A stretch of 64,000 nucleotides of DNA, from the NCBI RefSeq assembly GCF_001455205.1, contig NZ_CP013341.1, forward strand, positions 1,240,001 through 1,304,000. Reading direction: 5' to 3'. Positions 44,538 through 54,247 of this stretch are shown here, piece after piece; positions within the stretch are counted from its first letter, which is position 1, and each line of letters starts with the position of its first letter. The stretch is from Nitrosomonas ureae. Lineage in GTDB: Bacteria > Pseudomonadota > Gammaproteobacteria > Burkholderiales > Nitrosomonadaceae. The notes under the pieces were generated by a model, which did no database searches, had not been told where the DNA came from, and saw only the letters and a list, made by a program, of their open reading frames with translations. Both the position numbers and the translations under genes were made by a program.

Positions 44538-44984
44538 ATGAAGTGTCCTTTTTGTAATACCGATGACACCAATGTCATAGACTCGCGTGTAAGTGAAGAT
44601 GGCCACAAAATTCGCCGTCGTCGCCGGTGCTTGGCTTGCGATAAGCGTTTTACAACCTATGAAACGATCGAATTGCGTTTACCCCAGGTAGTGAAGCATG
44701 ATGGTACGCGTGCGGAATTTGATCGTAACAAATTGTTAACAGGCTTTAAACGAGCACTTCACAAACGCCCCGTTCCAACCAGTTATGTTGATGCGGCAAT
44801 TGATCGTATTGTGCAAAAATTCCTGGCTAAGGGCGAACGTGAAGTTTCATCGCGCAGTATTGGTGAAAGCGTGATGGAAGAACTTTATAAGCTTGACAAG
44901 GTAGCGTATATTCGATTTGCCTCTGTTTATAAAAGCTTTCAGGACGTAGATGATTTTCGTGATGCGATTAAGGAAGTGCAATAG
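44538..44984 (+). CDS. nrdR: NrdR, ribonucleotide reductase repressor
   Basis: A 148-residue ATP/dATP-sensing repressor. The N-terminal zinc ribbon is CPFC and CLAC around the basic patch KIRRRRR; the ATP-cone domain spans about residues 49-139 (VVKHDGTRAEFDRNKLLTGF). Length is near the usual 150. The preceding bases lack a strong Shine-Dalgarno. Confidence 0.96.
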   Translation: MKCPFCNTDDTNVIDSRVSEDGHKIRRRRRCLACDKRFTTYETIELRLPQVVKHDGTRAEFDRNKLLTGFKRALHKRPVPTSYVDAAIDRIVQKFLAKGEREVSSRSIGESVMEELYKLDKVAYIRFASVYKSFQDVDDFRDAIKEVQ

Positions 44985-45096
44985 CCGGAGCCGCTACAAC
45001 AGGAAAAGCATCATGAGTTCATCCGGGTTTCTAGCGAATGCGAATGCTTCTTAAGCTGGATTAACCTATCTTTTATCTTGTGAGAGACAATTTTAG

Positions 45097-46206
45097 ATGT
45101 TCTCTTCCGTCGATTATGCTTTTATGTCATATGCACTGCGTCTGGCAGAAAAAGGACTCTACAGCACAACACCTAATCCTCGTGTAGGATGCGTACTCAC
45201 TCTGCATGATCGAATTATTGGTAGTGGCTGGCACGAAAAAGCGGGGCAGCCGCATGCGGAAATTAATGCGTTAGCCTCAGCCTCAGAGGCGGCCCGTGGT
45301 GCAACAGCCTATATAACATTGGAGCCTTGCAGTCATTATGGACGCACGCCCCCCTGTGTTAACGCCCTGATTGATGCTGGAATTACCAAGGCCATAATAG
45401 CCATGGAAGATCCCAATCCAATGGTAAGCGGACGCGGCTGCGCGCTTCTGGAACAAGCAGGCGTCACTGTACAAACAGGTTTATTGCAAGCGCAAGCACA
45501 AGCGCTCAATACAGGTTTTATGACGCGCATGATGCATAAAAAACCATGGATCAGATTGAAAACCGCTGCTAGTCTGGATGGTAAAACAGCATTGAACAAT
45601 GGCATCAGCCAATGGATAACTGGTGAGGCTGCACGACATGATGGGCATCGATGGCGCGCGCGCTCATGCGCGATCATAACAGGCATTGGCACAGTTAAAT
45701 CCGACAACCCTCAACTGTCAGTCCGGCATGTTGAAACAGCGCGTCAACCTAAGAAAATCATTGTGGATAGTCATTTGACCATACCATTGGATGCGAAATT
45801 GCTTCAAGGTGGCGGTGAAGTATTAATTTTTGCTGCGCATGATGAAGATGTGGAGAAAAAAGAGATGCTGGATAGAATGGGTGTTCAAGTTATTGTTATA
45901 CCTAATGGGAAAGGTGCGGTCGATCTGAGAAAAATGATGACCGTATTAGCTGATATGGAAATCAATGAAGTGCTGATAGAAGCTGGGTGTGAATTGAATG
46001 GTGCATTGATTGAAGCGGAATTGGTCGATGAGATGATTTTTTACCTTGCACCACATTTGCTCGGTGACGATGCGAGAGGAATGATTAAACTACCTGAATT
46101 AACATGTCTTGAGCAAAAAAAAGAATTGAAAATTCAGGATGTGCGTATGATCGGGCAAGATATTCGAATCATCGCAAAATTTCCATCAAGCCGACGCCAA
46201 TCGTAG
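45097..46206 (+). CDS. ribD: Riboflavin biosynthesis deaminase/reductase
   Basis: A 369-residue bifunctional enzyme for steps two and three of riboflavin synthesis. The deaminase domain has the zinc site H53-A-E55 with C78 and C87 (TLEPCSHYGRTPPC); the reductase domain has RLKTAASLDGKTA and ARSCAIITGIGTVKSDNPQL. It ends two bases before the convergent regA stop, so the two share their 3' region with no terminator between. Confidence 0.96.
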   Translation: MFSSVDYAFMSYALRLAEKGLYSTTPNPRVGCVLTLHDRIIGSGWHEKAGQPHAEINALASASEAARGATAYITLEPCSHYGRTPPCVNALIDAGITKAIIAMEDPNPMVSGRGCALLEQAGVTVQTGLLQAQAQALNTGFMTRMMHKKPWIRLKTAASLDGKTALNNGISQWITGEAARHDGHRWRARSCAIITGIGTVKSDNPQLSVRHVETARQPKKIIVDSHLTIPLDAKLLQGGGEVLIFAAHDEDVEKKEMLDRMGVQVIVIPNGKGAVDLRKMMTVLADMEINEVLIEAGCELNGALIEAELVDEMIFYLAPHLLGDDARGMIKLPELTCLEQKKELKIQDVRMIGQDIRIIAKFPSSRRQS

Positions 46207-46208
46207 AG

Positions 46209-46775
46209 TTATTCCCGCAAGGGTCTTTTGGCAAGTTTGCGTTGTAGCGTGCGGCGATGCATATTTAATATTCTTGCTGTCACCGAGATATTATTGTCAT
46301 TTTCGGCAAGAATACGTTGAATATATTCCCATTCTAAGCGACCTACTGACAAAGGATGCGCACTGATAGGTATATCCGATTCTCCGACTATACGTTCAAA
46401 AGCTGACAAAATTTGATCGGCATCGACAGGTTTTGCAAGATAATGGGTGGCACCAAGTTTAATTGCTTCAACGGCTGTGGCGATGCTGGCATACCCTGTT
46501 AACATGACAATCCGGGTACCCGGATCGAGCATTCTTAATTTTTCAACCAATACCAATCCAGATTCGCTGGATAATTTCAGATCAATAATGGCATACTCAG
46601 GTGTGGATTGCTCAGCCAGGCTTAAGGCATCTTCAGTAGTATGTGCGCATGTCACGAAAAAGCCGCGTTTTCTCATAGCTTTTGCGAGTACTTCACAGAA
46701 AATGGTGTCGTCATCGACGATCAATAGACTGGGGTCTTCGGTATTACTGCTGTCCGTTAATGAAGATTCGATCAT
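46209..46775 (-). CDS. regA: RegA/PrrA/ActR-type response regulator
   Basis: A 188-residue global redox regulator. Receiver: acidic pocket D21-D23, phospho-acceptor D65 in YAIIDLKLSSESG, conserved T and K (VMLTGYAS, YLAKPVDA). The C-terminal Fis-type helix-turn-helix (EWEYIQRILAENDNNISVTA to RTLQRKLAKR) is almost invariant in RegA homologues. In phototrophs RegA activates cbb operons, so the RuBisCO operon here is a likely target. The ATG overlaps the regB stop by four bases. Confidence 0.95.
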   Translation of the reverse strand: MIESSLTDSSNTEDPSLLIVDDDTIFCEVLAKAMRKRGFFVTCAHTTEDALSLAEQSTPEYAIIDLKLSSESGLVLVEKLRMLDPGTRIVMLTGYASIATAVEAIKLGATHYLAKPVDADQILSAFERIVGESDIPISAHPLSVGRLEWEYIQRILAENDNNISVTARILNMHRRTLQRKLAKRPLRE

Positions 46776-48040
46776 GTTGCTGATCCTATCAATGGTAAAA
46801 CGACTTGTGTACAGGCTCCGCCACTCTCAAGATTAAATAAACGAACGCTACCACCAAATCGTTCTATATTGGCATTAGCCAGAAATAAGCCGATGCCGAA
46901 TCCCTGTCCTGGCGCTTTGCTGGAGAAAAAAGCCTCACCGGCACGCTGCAATGCTTCTGCTGACAGTCCTTTGCCATCATCAATAATTTCCAGGTGCAGT
47001 AATTGATTATCCCAATGGCTGCTGATTTCAATACATTCCGAAGAGGCATCGGCGGCGTTATTTAACAGGTTGAGGATAGATTGATTTAATAATTGATTAT
47101 CCATAATTCGTGGTATGGGCTGTGTGCCTGTGCTTTGATAAGTGAATTTAACTGCGGGACGTATCAGTTTCCATTTGTCCAAGATCTGACGGAGAAATTC
47201 GTCAACTGCAAGCTCGCTGCCATGTTCGGCTCTTGTTTGCCCCGCTTTTGCCAGCAAATGAGTCAAAGTTTGCTTACAATGAGCAATCTGATCTCGTAAG
47301 ATATGTATATTGCTCTGGAATTCAGCGTCATGTGTATATTCTTGCTGTAATTCACCGGTTACTACCGCCATCGTCGAGAGAGGCGTACCCAGTTCATGGG
47401 CAGCGCCTGCGGCCAATGTGCCCAGAGCGATAATTTGTTCATTGCGCAAAGCATGTTCGCGTGCCTTGGCGAGGTCGCGGTCTCGATCTCGAATGGAAGA
47501 GCTCATTCTAACGACGAACCAGGCAATTATGACTGTACTTAATACAAATGCTAGCCACATTCCGGATACATGCAATGCAAACTCTATAAGATGATTGCTA
47601 TGCTCGTGCGGGAGTGGGATGTAAACGAATAATAACAATGTATAGCAGGCTATCGTAATAATAGCCATGATCCAAGTATAGCGCCATGGCAGCGTAGCGG
47701 CTGCGATGGTTAGGGGTAGCAAAAATAATGAAATAAATGGATTGGTTGATCCGCCACTGAAATATAGCAGGGTGCTCAGTGCCAGAACATCAATCAGCAA
47801 TTGAAAAAAGAATTCCAAGTGAGAGACTGGCCATTTACGGTGTAGTCGTATCCATGTAAGCAGATTTATTACTGCAAGTAGCACCACAACGAAGATCATG
47901 GGCAACCAAGGAATTACAATATCAATGCTCCAATACACAATGGTAAATGTGAGGCACTGAGCAAATATAGCGATATTTCGGAGCAGAAATAGTCGATGTA
48001 AGTTTTTGCTAAGTGGTGATTGGCTGAGATCGCTGAACAT
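46772..48040 (-). CDS. regB: RegB/PrrB-type redox-sensing histidine kinase
   Basis: A 422-residue membrane kinase with six helices in residues about 15-178. The quinone-sensing motif GGSTNPF (residues 96-102) matches the RegB GGXXNPF signature. H215 in GAAHELGTPLSTM is the phosphorylated histidine, C255 in DQIAHCKQTL is at the position of the redox-active cysteine, and the ATPase part has NLLNNAADAS and DDGKGL with GFGIGLFLAN. It would signal an oxidised or reduced quinone pool to RegA. Confidence 0.95.
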   Translation of the reverse strand: MFSDLSQSPLSKNLHRLFLLRNIAIFAQCLTFTIVYWSIDIVIPWLPMIFVVVLLAVINLLTWIRLHRKWPVSHLEFFFQLLIDVLALSTLLYFSGGSTNPFISLFLLPLTIAAATLPWRYTWIMAIITIACYTLLLFVYIPLPHEHSNHLIEFALHVSGMWLAFVLSTVIIAWFVVRMSSSIRDRDRDLAKAREHALRNEQIIALGTLAAGAAHELGTPLSTMAVVTGELQQEYTHDAEFQSNIHILRDQIAHCKQTLTHLLAKAGQTRAEHGSELAVDEFLRQILDKWKLIRPAVKFTYQSTGTQPIPRIMDNQLLNQSILNLLNNAADASSECIEISSHWDNQLLHLEIIDDGKGLSAEALQRAGEAFFSSKAPGQGFGIGLFLANANIERFGGSVRLFNLESGGACTQVVLPLIGSAT

Positions 48041-48292
48041 GACGCATGTATAGGGTAAACTTTTGACCTGTTTGGGAGTAGAACATTAGCTGAAATTTTC
48101 CAAAATAGCTATGCGACAAATTGTCTCAGGGTGATCGGGATGATTCAGGCAGCAATATAATTGCTTATTGGCGATCCTGAGTTCTGTAATCTGAACATAT
48201 ATTGCGGTCATGGTAACTGATGGTTTTTTCGGTTAAAATCTTTGACTGTTTATCTTGTGCTTGAAATTAGCTTTATCTTTTGAAATTACTTT

Positions 48293-49411
48293 ATGATTCT
48301 TATTCTTGTTCCCAATACCCGACCTGAAAGTCCCGAATATAAGCAGTTGATGGCGCATCTAGCTAATTTCTCAGGGATATCAACACGCATTCATACCGAA
48401 GTCGGTGCCGAGCAAACACTAACAGAGATATATTTAATCGGTAACACCAAAGTGTTGTCTATTGAAGATATGAATTGCTTGCCCTGTGTCGATCGCGTTG
48501 TACGTATATCAGAGGAATATCGCGTTCTAGGCCGACACAAGAATGACGACCGTTCAACTTATTTTGAATATAACGGTGTTCGTTTTGGGCAGGAAACGCT
48601 GAATGTGTTTGCCGGCTTGTGTGCCGTAGATACTATTGAGCACGTTGAAATGATGATGAAGGTATTGCGTGAGCATGATCAAGTTTGTACGCGTATGGGT
48701 GCTTATAAGCCACGTACCAGTCCATATTCGTTCCAGGGGCATGGTAAAACTTGCTTGCCTTATGTATTTGACTTGGCAGGAAAGTACGGTATAAAAGTGA
48801 TCGCCATGGAGATTACGCATGAGTCTCATTTAGAAGAGATACGTAATGCACTTTATCAGACTGGCAACGCGACCGGTGTTATGCTGCAGATCGGAACCAG
48901 GAATACACAAAATTTCGAGCTATTGAAAATCGTGGGTCGTCAGCAGACTTTTCCGGTATTGATTAAGCGGGGTTTTGGTATCACTTTGGATGAATCTTTG
49001 AACGCTGCAGAGTATTTGGCTTCGGAAGGGAACCGGAAAGTGATTTTTGGTTTGCGCGGCATGAAGACAAATATGGGTGATCCACATCGTAATTTTGTCG
49101 ATTTCTCGCATGTGCCGGTCGTCAAGCGCTTGACACGCATGCCGGTCTGTATAGATCCCTCACATTCAGTCGGTACTCGCGCAGGCTCACCGGATGGCAT
49201 ACTGGACATTATGCATGTAACTGCACAAGGTATCGTTGCAGGCGCCAATATGGTTTTGGTCGATTTTCATCCGGCACCCGCTAACGCATTGGTGGATGGC
49301 CCACAAGCATTACTGATGAAAGAATTGCCACAATTTTTGGAGGATGTTCAGATTGCCCGGGAGGCTTATGAAAAACGCATTCTTTTGGCTGAGCGTTATC
49401 GAGAAATATAA
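48293..49411 (+). CDS. aroF: 3-deoxy-7-phosphoheptulonate synthase (type I beta)
   Basis: First enzyme of the shikimate pathway, joining PEP and erythrose 4-phosphate. Of 372 residues, the N-terminal 100 form a ferredoxin-like regulatory domain and the barrel follows with RMGAYKPRTSPYSFQG, GTRNTQNFELL, PVLIKRGFG, IFGLRGM and CIDPSHSVGTR. These are the I-beta DAHP/KDO8P-type motifs, pointing to feedback through the N-terminal domain. The 250-bp region between it and regB (divergent) holds no clear regulatory motif. Confidence 0.92.
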   Translation: MILILVPNTRPESPEYKQLMAHLANFSGISTRIHTEVGAEQTLTEIYLIGNTKVLSIEDMNCLPCVDRVVRISEEYRVLGRHKNDDRSTYFEYNGVRFGQETLNVFAGLCAVDTIEHVEMMMKVLREHDQVCTRMGAYKPRTSPYSFQGHGKTCLPYVFDLAGKYGIKVIAMEITHESHLEEIRNALYQTGNATGVMLQIGTRNTQNFELLKIVGRQQTFPVLIKRGFGITLDESLNAAEYLASEGNRKVIFGLRGMKTNMGDPHRNFVDFSHVPVVKRLTRMPVCIDPSHSVGTRAGSPDGILDIMHVTAQGIVAGANMVLVDFHPAPANALVDGPQALLMKELPQFLEDVQIAREAYEKRILLAERYREI

Positions 49412-49512
49412 AATCCCGGTGTAATTTAAAAAACTGGTAAGTTTTGTTGTGAGCAAAGCTTTTCTATTACCAAATGAGTGCAAACACAATATCCATTGTT
49501 GGAGAACGAAAA

Positions 49513-50458
49513 ATGATCAAAGTACTACTCTCAAATCCAAGAGGTTTCTGTGCCGGTGTAGACCGTGCGATCGAGATTGTAGAAAGAGCGCTTACTATGC
49601 ATGGCGCACCGATTTATGTGCGTCATGAGGTAGTGCATAATCGATTTGTGGTAGAAAACCTGGAGAAGAAAGGCGCAGTTTTTGTAGAAAACTTGGATGA
49701 AGTGCCACAGGATAGTATTTTAATTTTTAGTGCGCATGGTGTTTCTCATGCGGTACGGCGGGAAGCAGCCGATCGTAAATTGAAAGTGTTTGATGCAACT
49801 TGTCCACTGGTTACCAAGGTTCATGTTGAAGTAGGTAAGATGCGTAAAGAGGGTAAAGAAATCATTATGATCGGTCATCAAGGTCATCCTGAGGTTGAGG
49901 GAACCATGGGTCAGATTGAAGGTGAAGACAAAGGGATGTATTTGGTAGAAACGGAGACGGATGTTGAGGCTTTAGCGGTAAAAGATGAAACCAATTTGGC
50001 TTACGTGACCCAAACCACGTTATCTGTCGATGATGCTGCACGCATTGTCGATGCCCTAAAAAAAACGCTTCCCGATGATTACCGGTCCTAAGAAAGACGA
50101 TATTTGCTATGCCACGCAGAATCGTCAAGATGCTGTTAAAAAAATGGTTAACCAATGTGATTTAGTTATCGTGGTTGGTTCTCCCAATAGCTCGAATTCA
50201 AATCGTCTTTGTGAAGTGGCGAGAAATGCCAATGTGGAATCTTATATGGTAGATCGTGCCGAGCAGTTGCAGGAAGCATGGTTTATTGGAAAGAAAATTA
50301 TTGGTATCACGGCTGGAGCCTCAGCCCCTGAAATTCTTGTGCAACAAGTGATATCCAGGCTCAAACAAATAGGCGCTGATCAAATTGGTGAAGATGTGCT
50401 GATAGAAGAGTTGAGTGGAGTAGTGGAATCGGTTGTATTTCCATTGCCTAAGGCTTGA
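49513..50458 (+). CDS. ispH: IspH (HMBPP reductase), frameshifted at an A8 run
   Basis: The last enzyme of the MEP isoprenoid pathway, a [4Fe-4S] reductase. ATG 49513 follows GGAG by 8 bases; an earlier in-frame ATG at 49474 is unlikely. The first frame carries C13 (RGFCAG), H42, H75, C97 (DATCPLV) and GHQGHPEVEGT, then runs off into a stop at 50091. The second frame, one base ahead, carries GPKKDDICYATQNRQDAV with the third cluster cysteine and goes to 50458. The switch lies at eight A at 50058-50065. With seven A the join reads DALKKRFPMITGPKK, exactly the family pattern. So one A is extra: a sequencing error, a recent mutation, or a site of transcriptional slippage. Confidence 0.9.
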
Positions 50459-50467
50459 ATGGGTTGA

Positions 50468-51574
50468 TCAGTTGATTTCCCATCCTGCTTGGTACGGTAA
50501 GGTATCGAAGGGTTGTTTAGCGCCTGTCATTTCATTGACCAGGATTTCAGCACTGGCAGGTGCCATTGTTACTCCATAGCGGTAGTGCCCGCTATTAATC
50601 AGTAAATTACGAATAGTCGGATGCCAACCGATCGTGGGGATATTTTTGGGTGAAGCAGGACGTAATCCCGACCAGTGTTGCTTAATGGGCATTTTTTTTA
50701 GTGATGGCAGAATGTTCCCCGCATGCCTTAGTAACTGATTAAATGCTGATATCGTTGTTTGTTTGTCAAATCCCACATCTTCCAATGTGCTGCCGATGAG
50801 TACATGGCCATCCCGGCGAGGTATGATGTATAAATCATTTTGTACCAAAATGTTGTGTATCGGCGGTGCATCAAATTTAAATAATAGCATCTGCCCTTTT
50901 ATGGGCCTGATGTCGAGTTGCAGGGCATGAGCTCCTAATATCTCTATACTCCAGGCACCAGCGCTAACGATATAGTAATCAGCGACAAATTCACCACAAG
51001 ATGAGGTAATGGAGTGGATTTGCTGATAATTCGTATTAAGACGATTAACCGTACAATTTTCTAATATTTTTCCACCTAATTGCATAACCCGGCTGATTAG
51101 TGCGCGTAATAGTCTAGGGTTGCGAACTTGAGCAGTATTTGGCAAAAATAAAGAACGATCATGTGGTTGTGTTCTATTAAAGTCAAAGTTGTTTTCGATA
51201 GGAAAGATATTAGAAATGGTGGATTGTTCGATTTCAATGCATCGAATCGAGCACCATTGCTTGGCCATTTCTAAATCGTAGGGTGGCAATATACACATGC
51301 CGGATATTACATATTCCGGATCTATTCCGGAAGCCTTTTGCAAAGATGAAATCCAAGCTGGAAATTGCGTTGCACTATAACTTGTAAGTTGTGTGACATG
51401 GTCGGAATATTTCCATGGTAAAAGTGGAGATAAAATGCCACCACCTGCCCAAGATGATTCTTGTCCTGCCTGGCTGCGTTCGAGGATCGTAACATTCGCA
51501 CCATGGGTCAAAAGCCTTTCCGCCGTTGTAAGTCCTATAATTCCCGCACCAATGATAATTACATCCTGTTTCAT
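50468..51574 (-). CDS. thiO: Glycine oxidase ThiO
   Basis: A 368-residue FAD-dependent amine oxidase that makes the iminoglycine used in thiazole synthesis for thiamine. The dinucleotide fold is IIIGAGIIGLTTAERLL, followed by SQAGQESSWAGGGILSP; the C-terminal FAD-contact segment is SGHYRYGVTMAPASAE. It converges on ispH with a 9-base gap and is divergent from the minor pilin operon. Confidence 0.92.
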   Translation of the reverse strand: MKQDVIIIGAGIIGLTTAERLLTHGANVTILERSQAGQESSWAGGGILSPLLPWKYSDHVTQLTSYSATQFPAWISSLQKASGIDPEYVISGMCILPPYDLEMAKQWCSIRCIEIEQSTISNIFPIENNFDFNRTQPHDRSLFLPNTAQVRNPRLLRALISRVMQLGGKILENCTVNRLNTNYQQIHSITSSCGEFVADYYIVSAGAWSIEILGAHALQLDIRPIKGQMLLFKFDAPPIHNILVQNDLYIIPRRDGHVLIGSTLEDVGFDKQTTISAFNQLLRHAGNILPSLKKMPIKQHWSGLRPASPKNIPTIGWHPTIRNLLINSGHYRYGVTMAPASAEILVNEMTGAKQPFDTLPYQAGWEIN

Positions 51575-51738
51575 AATGGATTGATTATTTGCTCATAGTG
51601 AGGAATTGAGAAGCTTATTAAGGAAAATTTTATCTCTTCCAGGTTTTGTATATATATGATTGTTTAGATTTTGGATCAAAAATCTTGTGAGATCTGGGAT
51701 TGTGCTCTAAAAGTTAAAGTTTGTCTAAATTATGGCCG

Positions 51739-51751
51739 CTAGAATCTAGCC
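51739..51751. promoter_or_regulatory. Palindrome upstream of fimT
   Basis: gctaga-a-tctagc, a perfect 6-bp inverted repeat with a single central base, lies 15 bases before the pilin operon in the 192-bp thiO-fimT divergent region. Possible operator; no promoter hexamers were assigned. Confidence 0.3.
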
Positions 51752-51766
51752 GATTAATATTAACGA

Positions 51767-52345
51767 ATGAACGAGGAAGTTATAACAGAGATGGCATGCA
51801 ATCACGCATATCAAAGAATGCAACTGCTTAGGCTATTAGCCCAACAGGGTTTTACTTTGATTGAGCTGCTTGTTACATTGAGTGTGGCAAGTATTTTGTT
51901 AACCGTTGCTGTGCCAAGTTTTAGCACGTTTATCCAAAATAATTTACTGACAACACAAAGTAACAGTTTTTATTCCGCATTGGCTTTAGCTAAAAGTGAA
52001 GCTATTCGACGCAGCAGCCCGGTTACACTTTGCCCCAGCATAAATGGTACTAGCTGTACGGGGGGAGCGATCTGGTCCAGTGGTTGGTTAGTGTTTGCCG
52101 ATCCCAATAATGCTGGTGTAGTTGATGCGGGCGAAGAAATTCTGCAGGTGGGAGCAGCTTTTTCGGGTGGAAACATATTTTCGGGAAATATGGGAAGGGT
52201 TACATTTACTGCCAATGGTTTTTCCATGGGATCTAACGGTACTATTATCCTGTGCGATAGTCGCGGGGGATCACATTCCAAAGCCATTATCCTGAATAAT
52301 CAAGGACGCTTCCGTTCTGAAACAGGTACAGGATCATGCGGATAA
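51767..52345 (+). CDS. fimT: FimT/GspH-type minor pilin
   Basis: A minor pilin of up to 192 residues with cleavage site QG|FTLIELLVTLSVASILL and +5 glutamate. The soluble part is FimT-like (ALALAKSEAIRRSSPVTLCP, NNQGRF...TGSC). FimT proteins bind DNA during natural transformation in some species. The start is uncertain: ATG at 51767 or 51791; neither has an ideal ribosome site. It overlaps pilV by 10 bases. Confidence 0.88.
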   Translation: MNEEVITEMACNHAYQRMQLLRLLAQQGFTLIELLVTLSVASILLTVAVPSFSTFIQNNLLTTQSNSFYSALALAKSEAIRRSSPVTLCPSINGTSCTGGAIWSSGWLVFADPNNAGVVDAGEEILQVGAAFSGGNIFSGNMGRVTFTANGFSMGSNGTIILCDSRGGSHSKAIILNNQGRFRSETGTGSCG

Positions 52346-52851
52346 ATAGGGCATTTTCAATAAAAGGGCAAATTCAGAGCAATGGCTTTAGCTTAATTGA
52401 AGTGCTGATTACGGTGCTAATTGTGTCTTTTGGCTTATTAGGTATGGCGGCGTTGGTTGTGTCCGGCGCGCGTAGTAATAATGTTGCTTACTATCGTTCT
52501 GTAGCGAGTAAACAAACAGAGGATATCGCTGATCGTATGCGTGCCAACATCGCAGGTGTGACAGCCGGAGCATATGATGCACTTTCAGCAACCATCCCAG
52601 ACAGCGTGGATTGTGTTGCAACTACCTGTAGTCCGGCACAAATTGCTACTTATGATCATGTATTCTGGAATACAGCCAATGCTAGATTGCTTCCGGGTGG
52701 CGCCGGTACTGTAAATGGAAACTTGGCCACGGGATATACAATTACTTTGATGTGGACAGAAAAAGAAATGGCGGATGATCCTAATCCTGGCCCTAATTGT
52801 CCGGGTGGGGGTGCAAATACTCAGTGTTTTGTAACAAGGTTTGCACCGTAA
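52336..52851 (+). CDS. pilV: Minor pilin PilV
   Basis: A 171-residue minor pilin, cleavage at NG|FSLIEVLITVLIVSFGLLG with +5 glutamate, and the family pattern SGARSNNVAYYRSVASKQTEDIADRM. Cys pairs (CVATTC, CPGGG..C) probably form disulfides. The last base of its stop is the first base of the pilW ATG. Confidence 0.92.
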   Translation: MRINRAFSIKGQIQSNGFSLIEVLITVLIVSFGLLGMAALVVSGARSNNVAYYRSVASKQTEDIADRMRANIAGVTAGAYDALSATIPDSVDCVATTCSPAQIATYDHVFWNTANARLLPGGAGTVNGNLATGYTITLMWTEKEMADDPNPGPNCPGGGANTQCFVTRFAP

Positions 52852-53648
52852 TGACTACTTCAATCAATCAACAAGATAGATTCGAATCCAAGCGCATGAA
52901 TGGAATATGGAATGCTCAACAGGGTTTTACTTTAGTTGAGTTGATGATTGGAATGATAGTGGGTTTGGTATTACTACTTGTTATCGGTACCGTTTTTGTT
53001 AGCAGCCAGGGAGTTTTTCGTGAACAGGAAGATAATGCCAGAGTGCAGGAAAATGGACGTTTCGCCTTGGAAGTTATTGGGCGAAGTATCAAACAGGCTG
53101 GGCATGTGGAAATGCCATTTACTGGGTTTAAAGTTGAATTCACAGGGACCGCCATTAATGGTACTAATGGCGGAGCAGGTGTGGCCGATACTTTGACTGT
53201 GCAATTTGAGGGAGCAATTGGGGACAGTGATTGCGATGGTAAAGGGGTAACTGTCGCGGGCACGATTATTCAGAATTATTTTAACATTGATGCGGCTAAC
53301 GCGGAATTAAGGTGTAGAGGGGAGATTTCTGATACCCCATCAGTACCCGGTGCACCACCAGTTGGTAATGTATTGCTAAACAATGCGGAAGATTTGCAGA
53401 TCCTCTATGGAATAGATTCCACAGGTGATCAATCCGTTGATCAATATACCGAGCTACCCGCCGATTGGGAGCAAGTTATTACGGTGCGTGTTTGTGTCTT
53501 GATTCGTTCTGAAAAAACAAATGTGGTTTCCGCAGGTAATTATCTGGATTGTAATGGTGCATCGGTTGCTATTCCAGCAGATAGGCGACTAAGGCGTGCT
53601 TTTACATCAACTATCAATTTACGTAATCGTATAAATGATACGCCATGA
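52851..53648 (+). CDS. pilW: Minor pilin PilW
   Basis: A 265-residue minor pilin. ATG 52851 overlaps the pilV stop. Cleavage QG|FTLVELMIGMIVGLVLLLV with +5 glutamate, followed by the FVSSQGVFREQEDNARVQ region and a C-terminal beta domain. It forms part of the PilVWX-PilY1 tip complex that primes pilus assembly. Confidence 0.92.
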   Translation: MTTSINQQDRFESKRMNGIWNAQQGFTLVELMIGMIVGLVLLLVIGTVFVSSQGVFREQEDNARVQENGRFALEVIGRSIKQAGHVEMPFTGFKVEFTGTAINGTNGGAGVADTLTVQFEGAIGDSDCDGKGVTVAGTIIQNYFNIDAANAELRCRGEISDTPSVPGAPPVGNVLLNNAEDLQILYGIDSTGDQSVDQYTELPADWEQVITVRVCVLIRSEKTNVVSAGNYLDCNGASVAIPADRRLRRAFTSTINLRNRINDTP

Positions 53649-54214
53649 ATAGGATTTCTGATTGTTATCAAAGGCAAAGTGGAGCTGTTTTTGTAACAGG
53701 CCTGATTTTTTTGCTAGCTTTGTCTCTTCTCGGAATAACGGCGGCGAAAATGGCAACAATAGAGGAGAGAATGTCGGCCAATATGCATGATCGCATGCTC
53801 GCGATGCAAGCCGCTGAAATGGCTCTGCGCTATGCTGAACATCATATTCGTGACAATGATCCTTCTACCAATTCGCCTAAATCAATTGAAGGTATGAGTG
53901 AGTTTGACACAAACTGCACTGACGGTTTTTGCTATTACGGCGCTGGTATCGATGCTCCGAATAGATCCTGGGAGTCTTACTGTAACCCAGTGTGTCCAAT
54001 TAATTATGTTGAAGGTAACGTTTTTAGATTTAACGACATTCCTTACACAGCACCTGGTTTACCTGCTGGTGTGCCTGCACCAACATATTTGATTGAAGGA
54101 ATACAGAAAACACCACCCGGTAATACTTTAAGGTACTACTATCGGATTACTGTACGGGCTCAAGGAGCCAAGCAGGGTACCGTTGTATGGATACAAGAAA
54201 TTTTTAGACCATAG
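53645..54214 (+). CDS. pilX: Minor pilin PilX
   Basis: A 189-residue PilX-type minor pilin. Its N-terminus is the PilX variant QSGAVFVTGLIFLLALSLL, in which the pilin +5 glutamate is missing as usual for this class, followed by TIEERMSANMHDRMLAMQAAEMAL. Four cysteines are in the soluble domain (DTNCTDGFC, SYCNPVC). Start overlaps pilW stop by four bases; pilY1 follows after 33 bases. Confidence 0.92.
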   Translation: MNRISDCYQRQSGAVFVTGLIFLLALSLLGITAAKMATIEERMSANMHDRMLAMQAAEMALRYAEHHIRDNDPSTNSPKSIEGMSEFDTNCTDGFCYYGAGIDAPNRSWESYCNPVCPINYVEGNVFRFNDIPYTAPGLPAGVPAPTYLIEGIQKTPPGNTLRYYYRITVRAQGAKQGTVVWIQEIFRP

Positions 54215-54247
54215 CAATAACAAAATACTGTCGGGGATGTAAAGACC

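Noticed and set aside
50075..50458. Second half of ispH as a separate gene
   Set aside because: No ribosome site at ATG 50075, and the protein is exactly the C-terminal half of IspH including one cluster cysteine.
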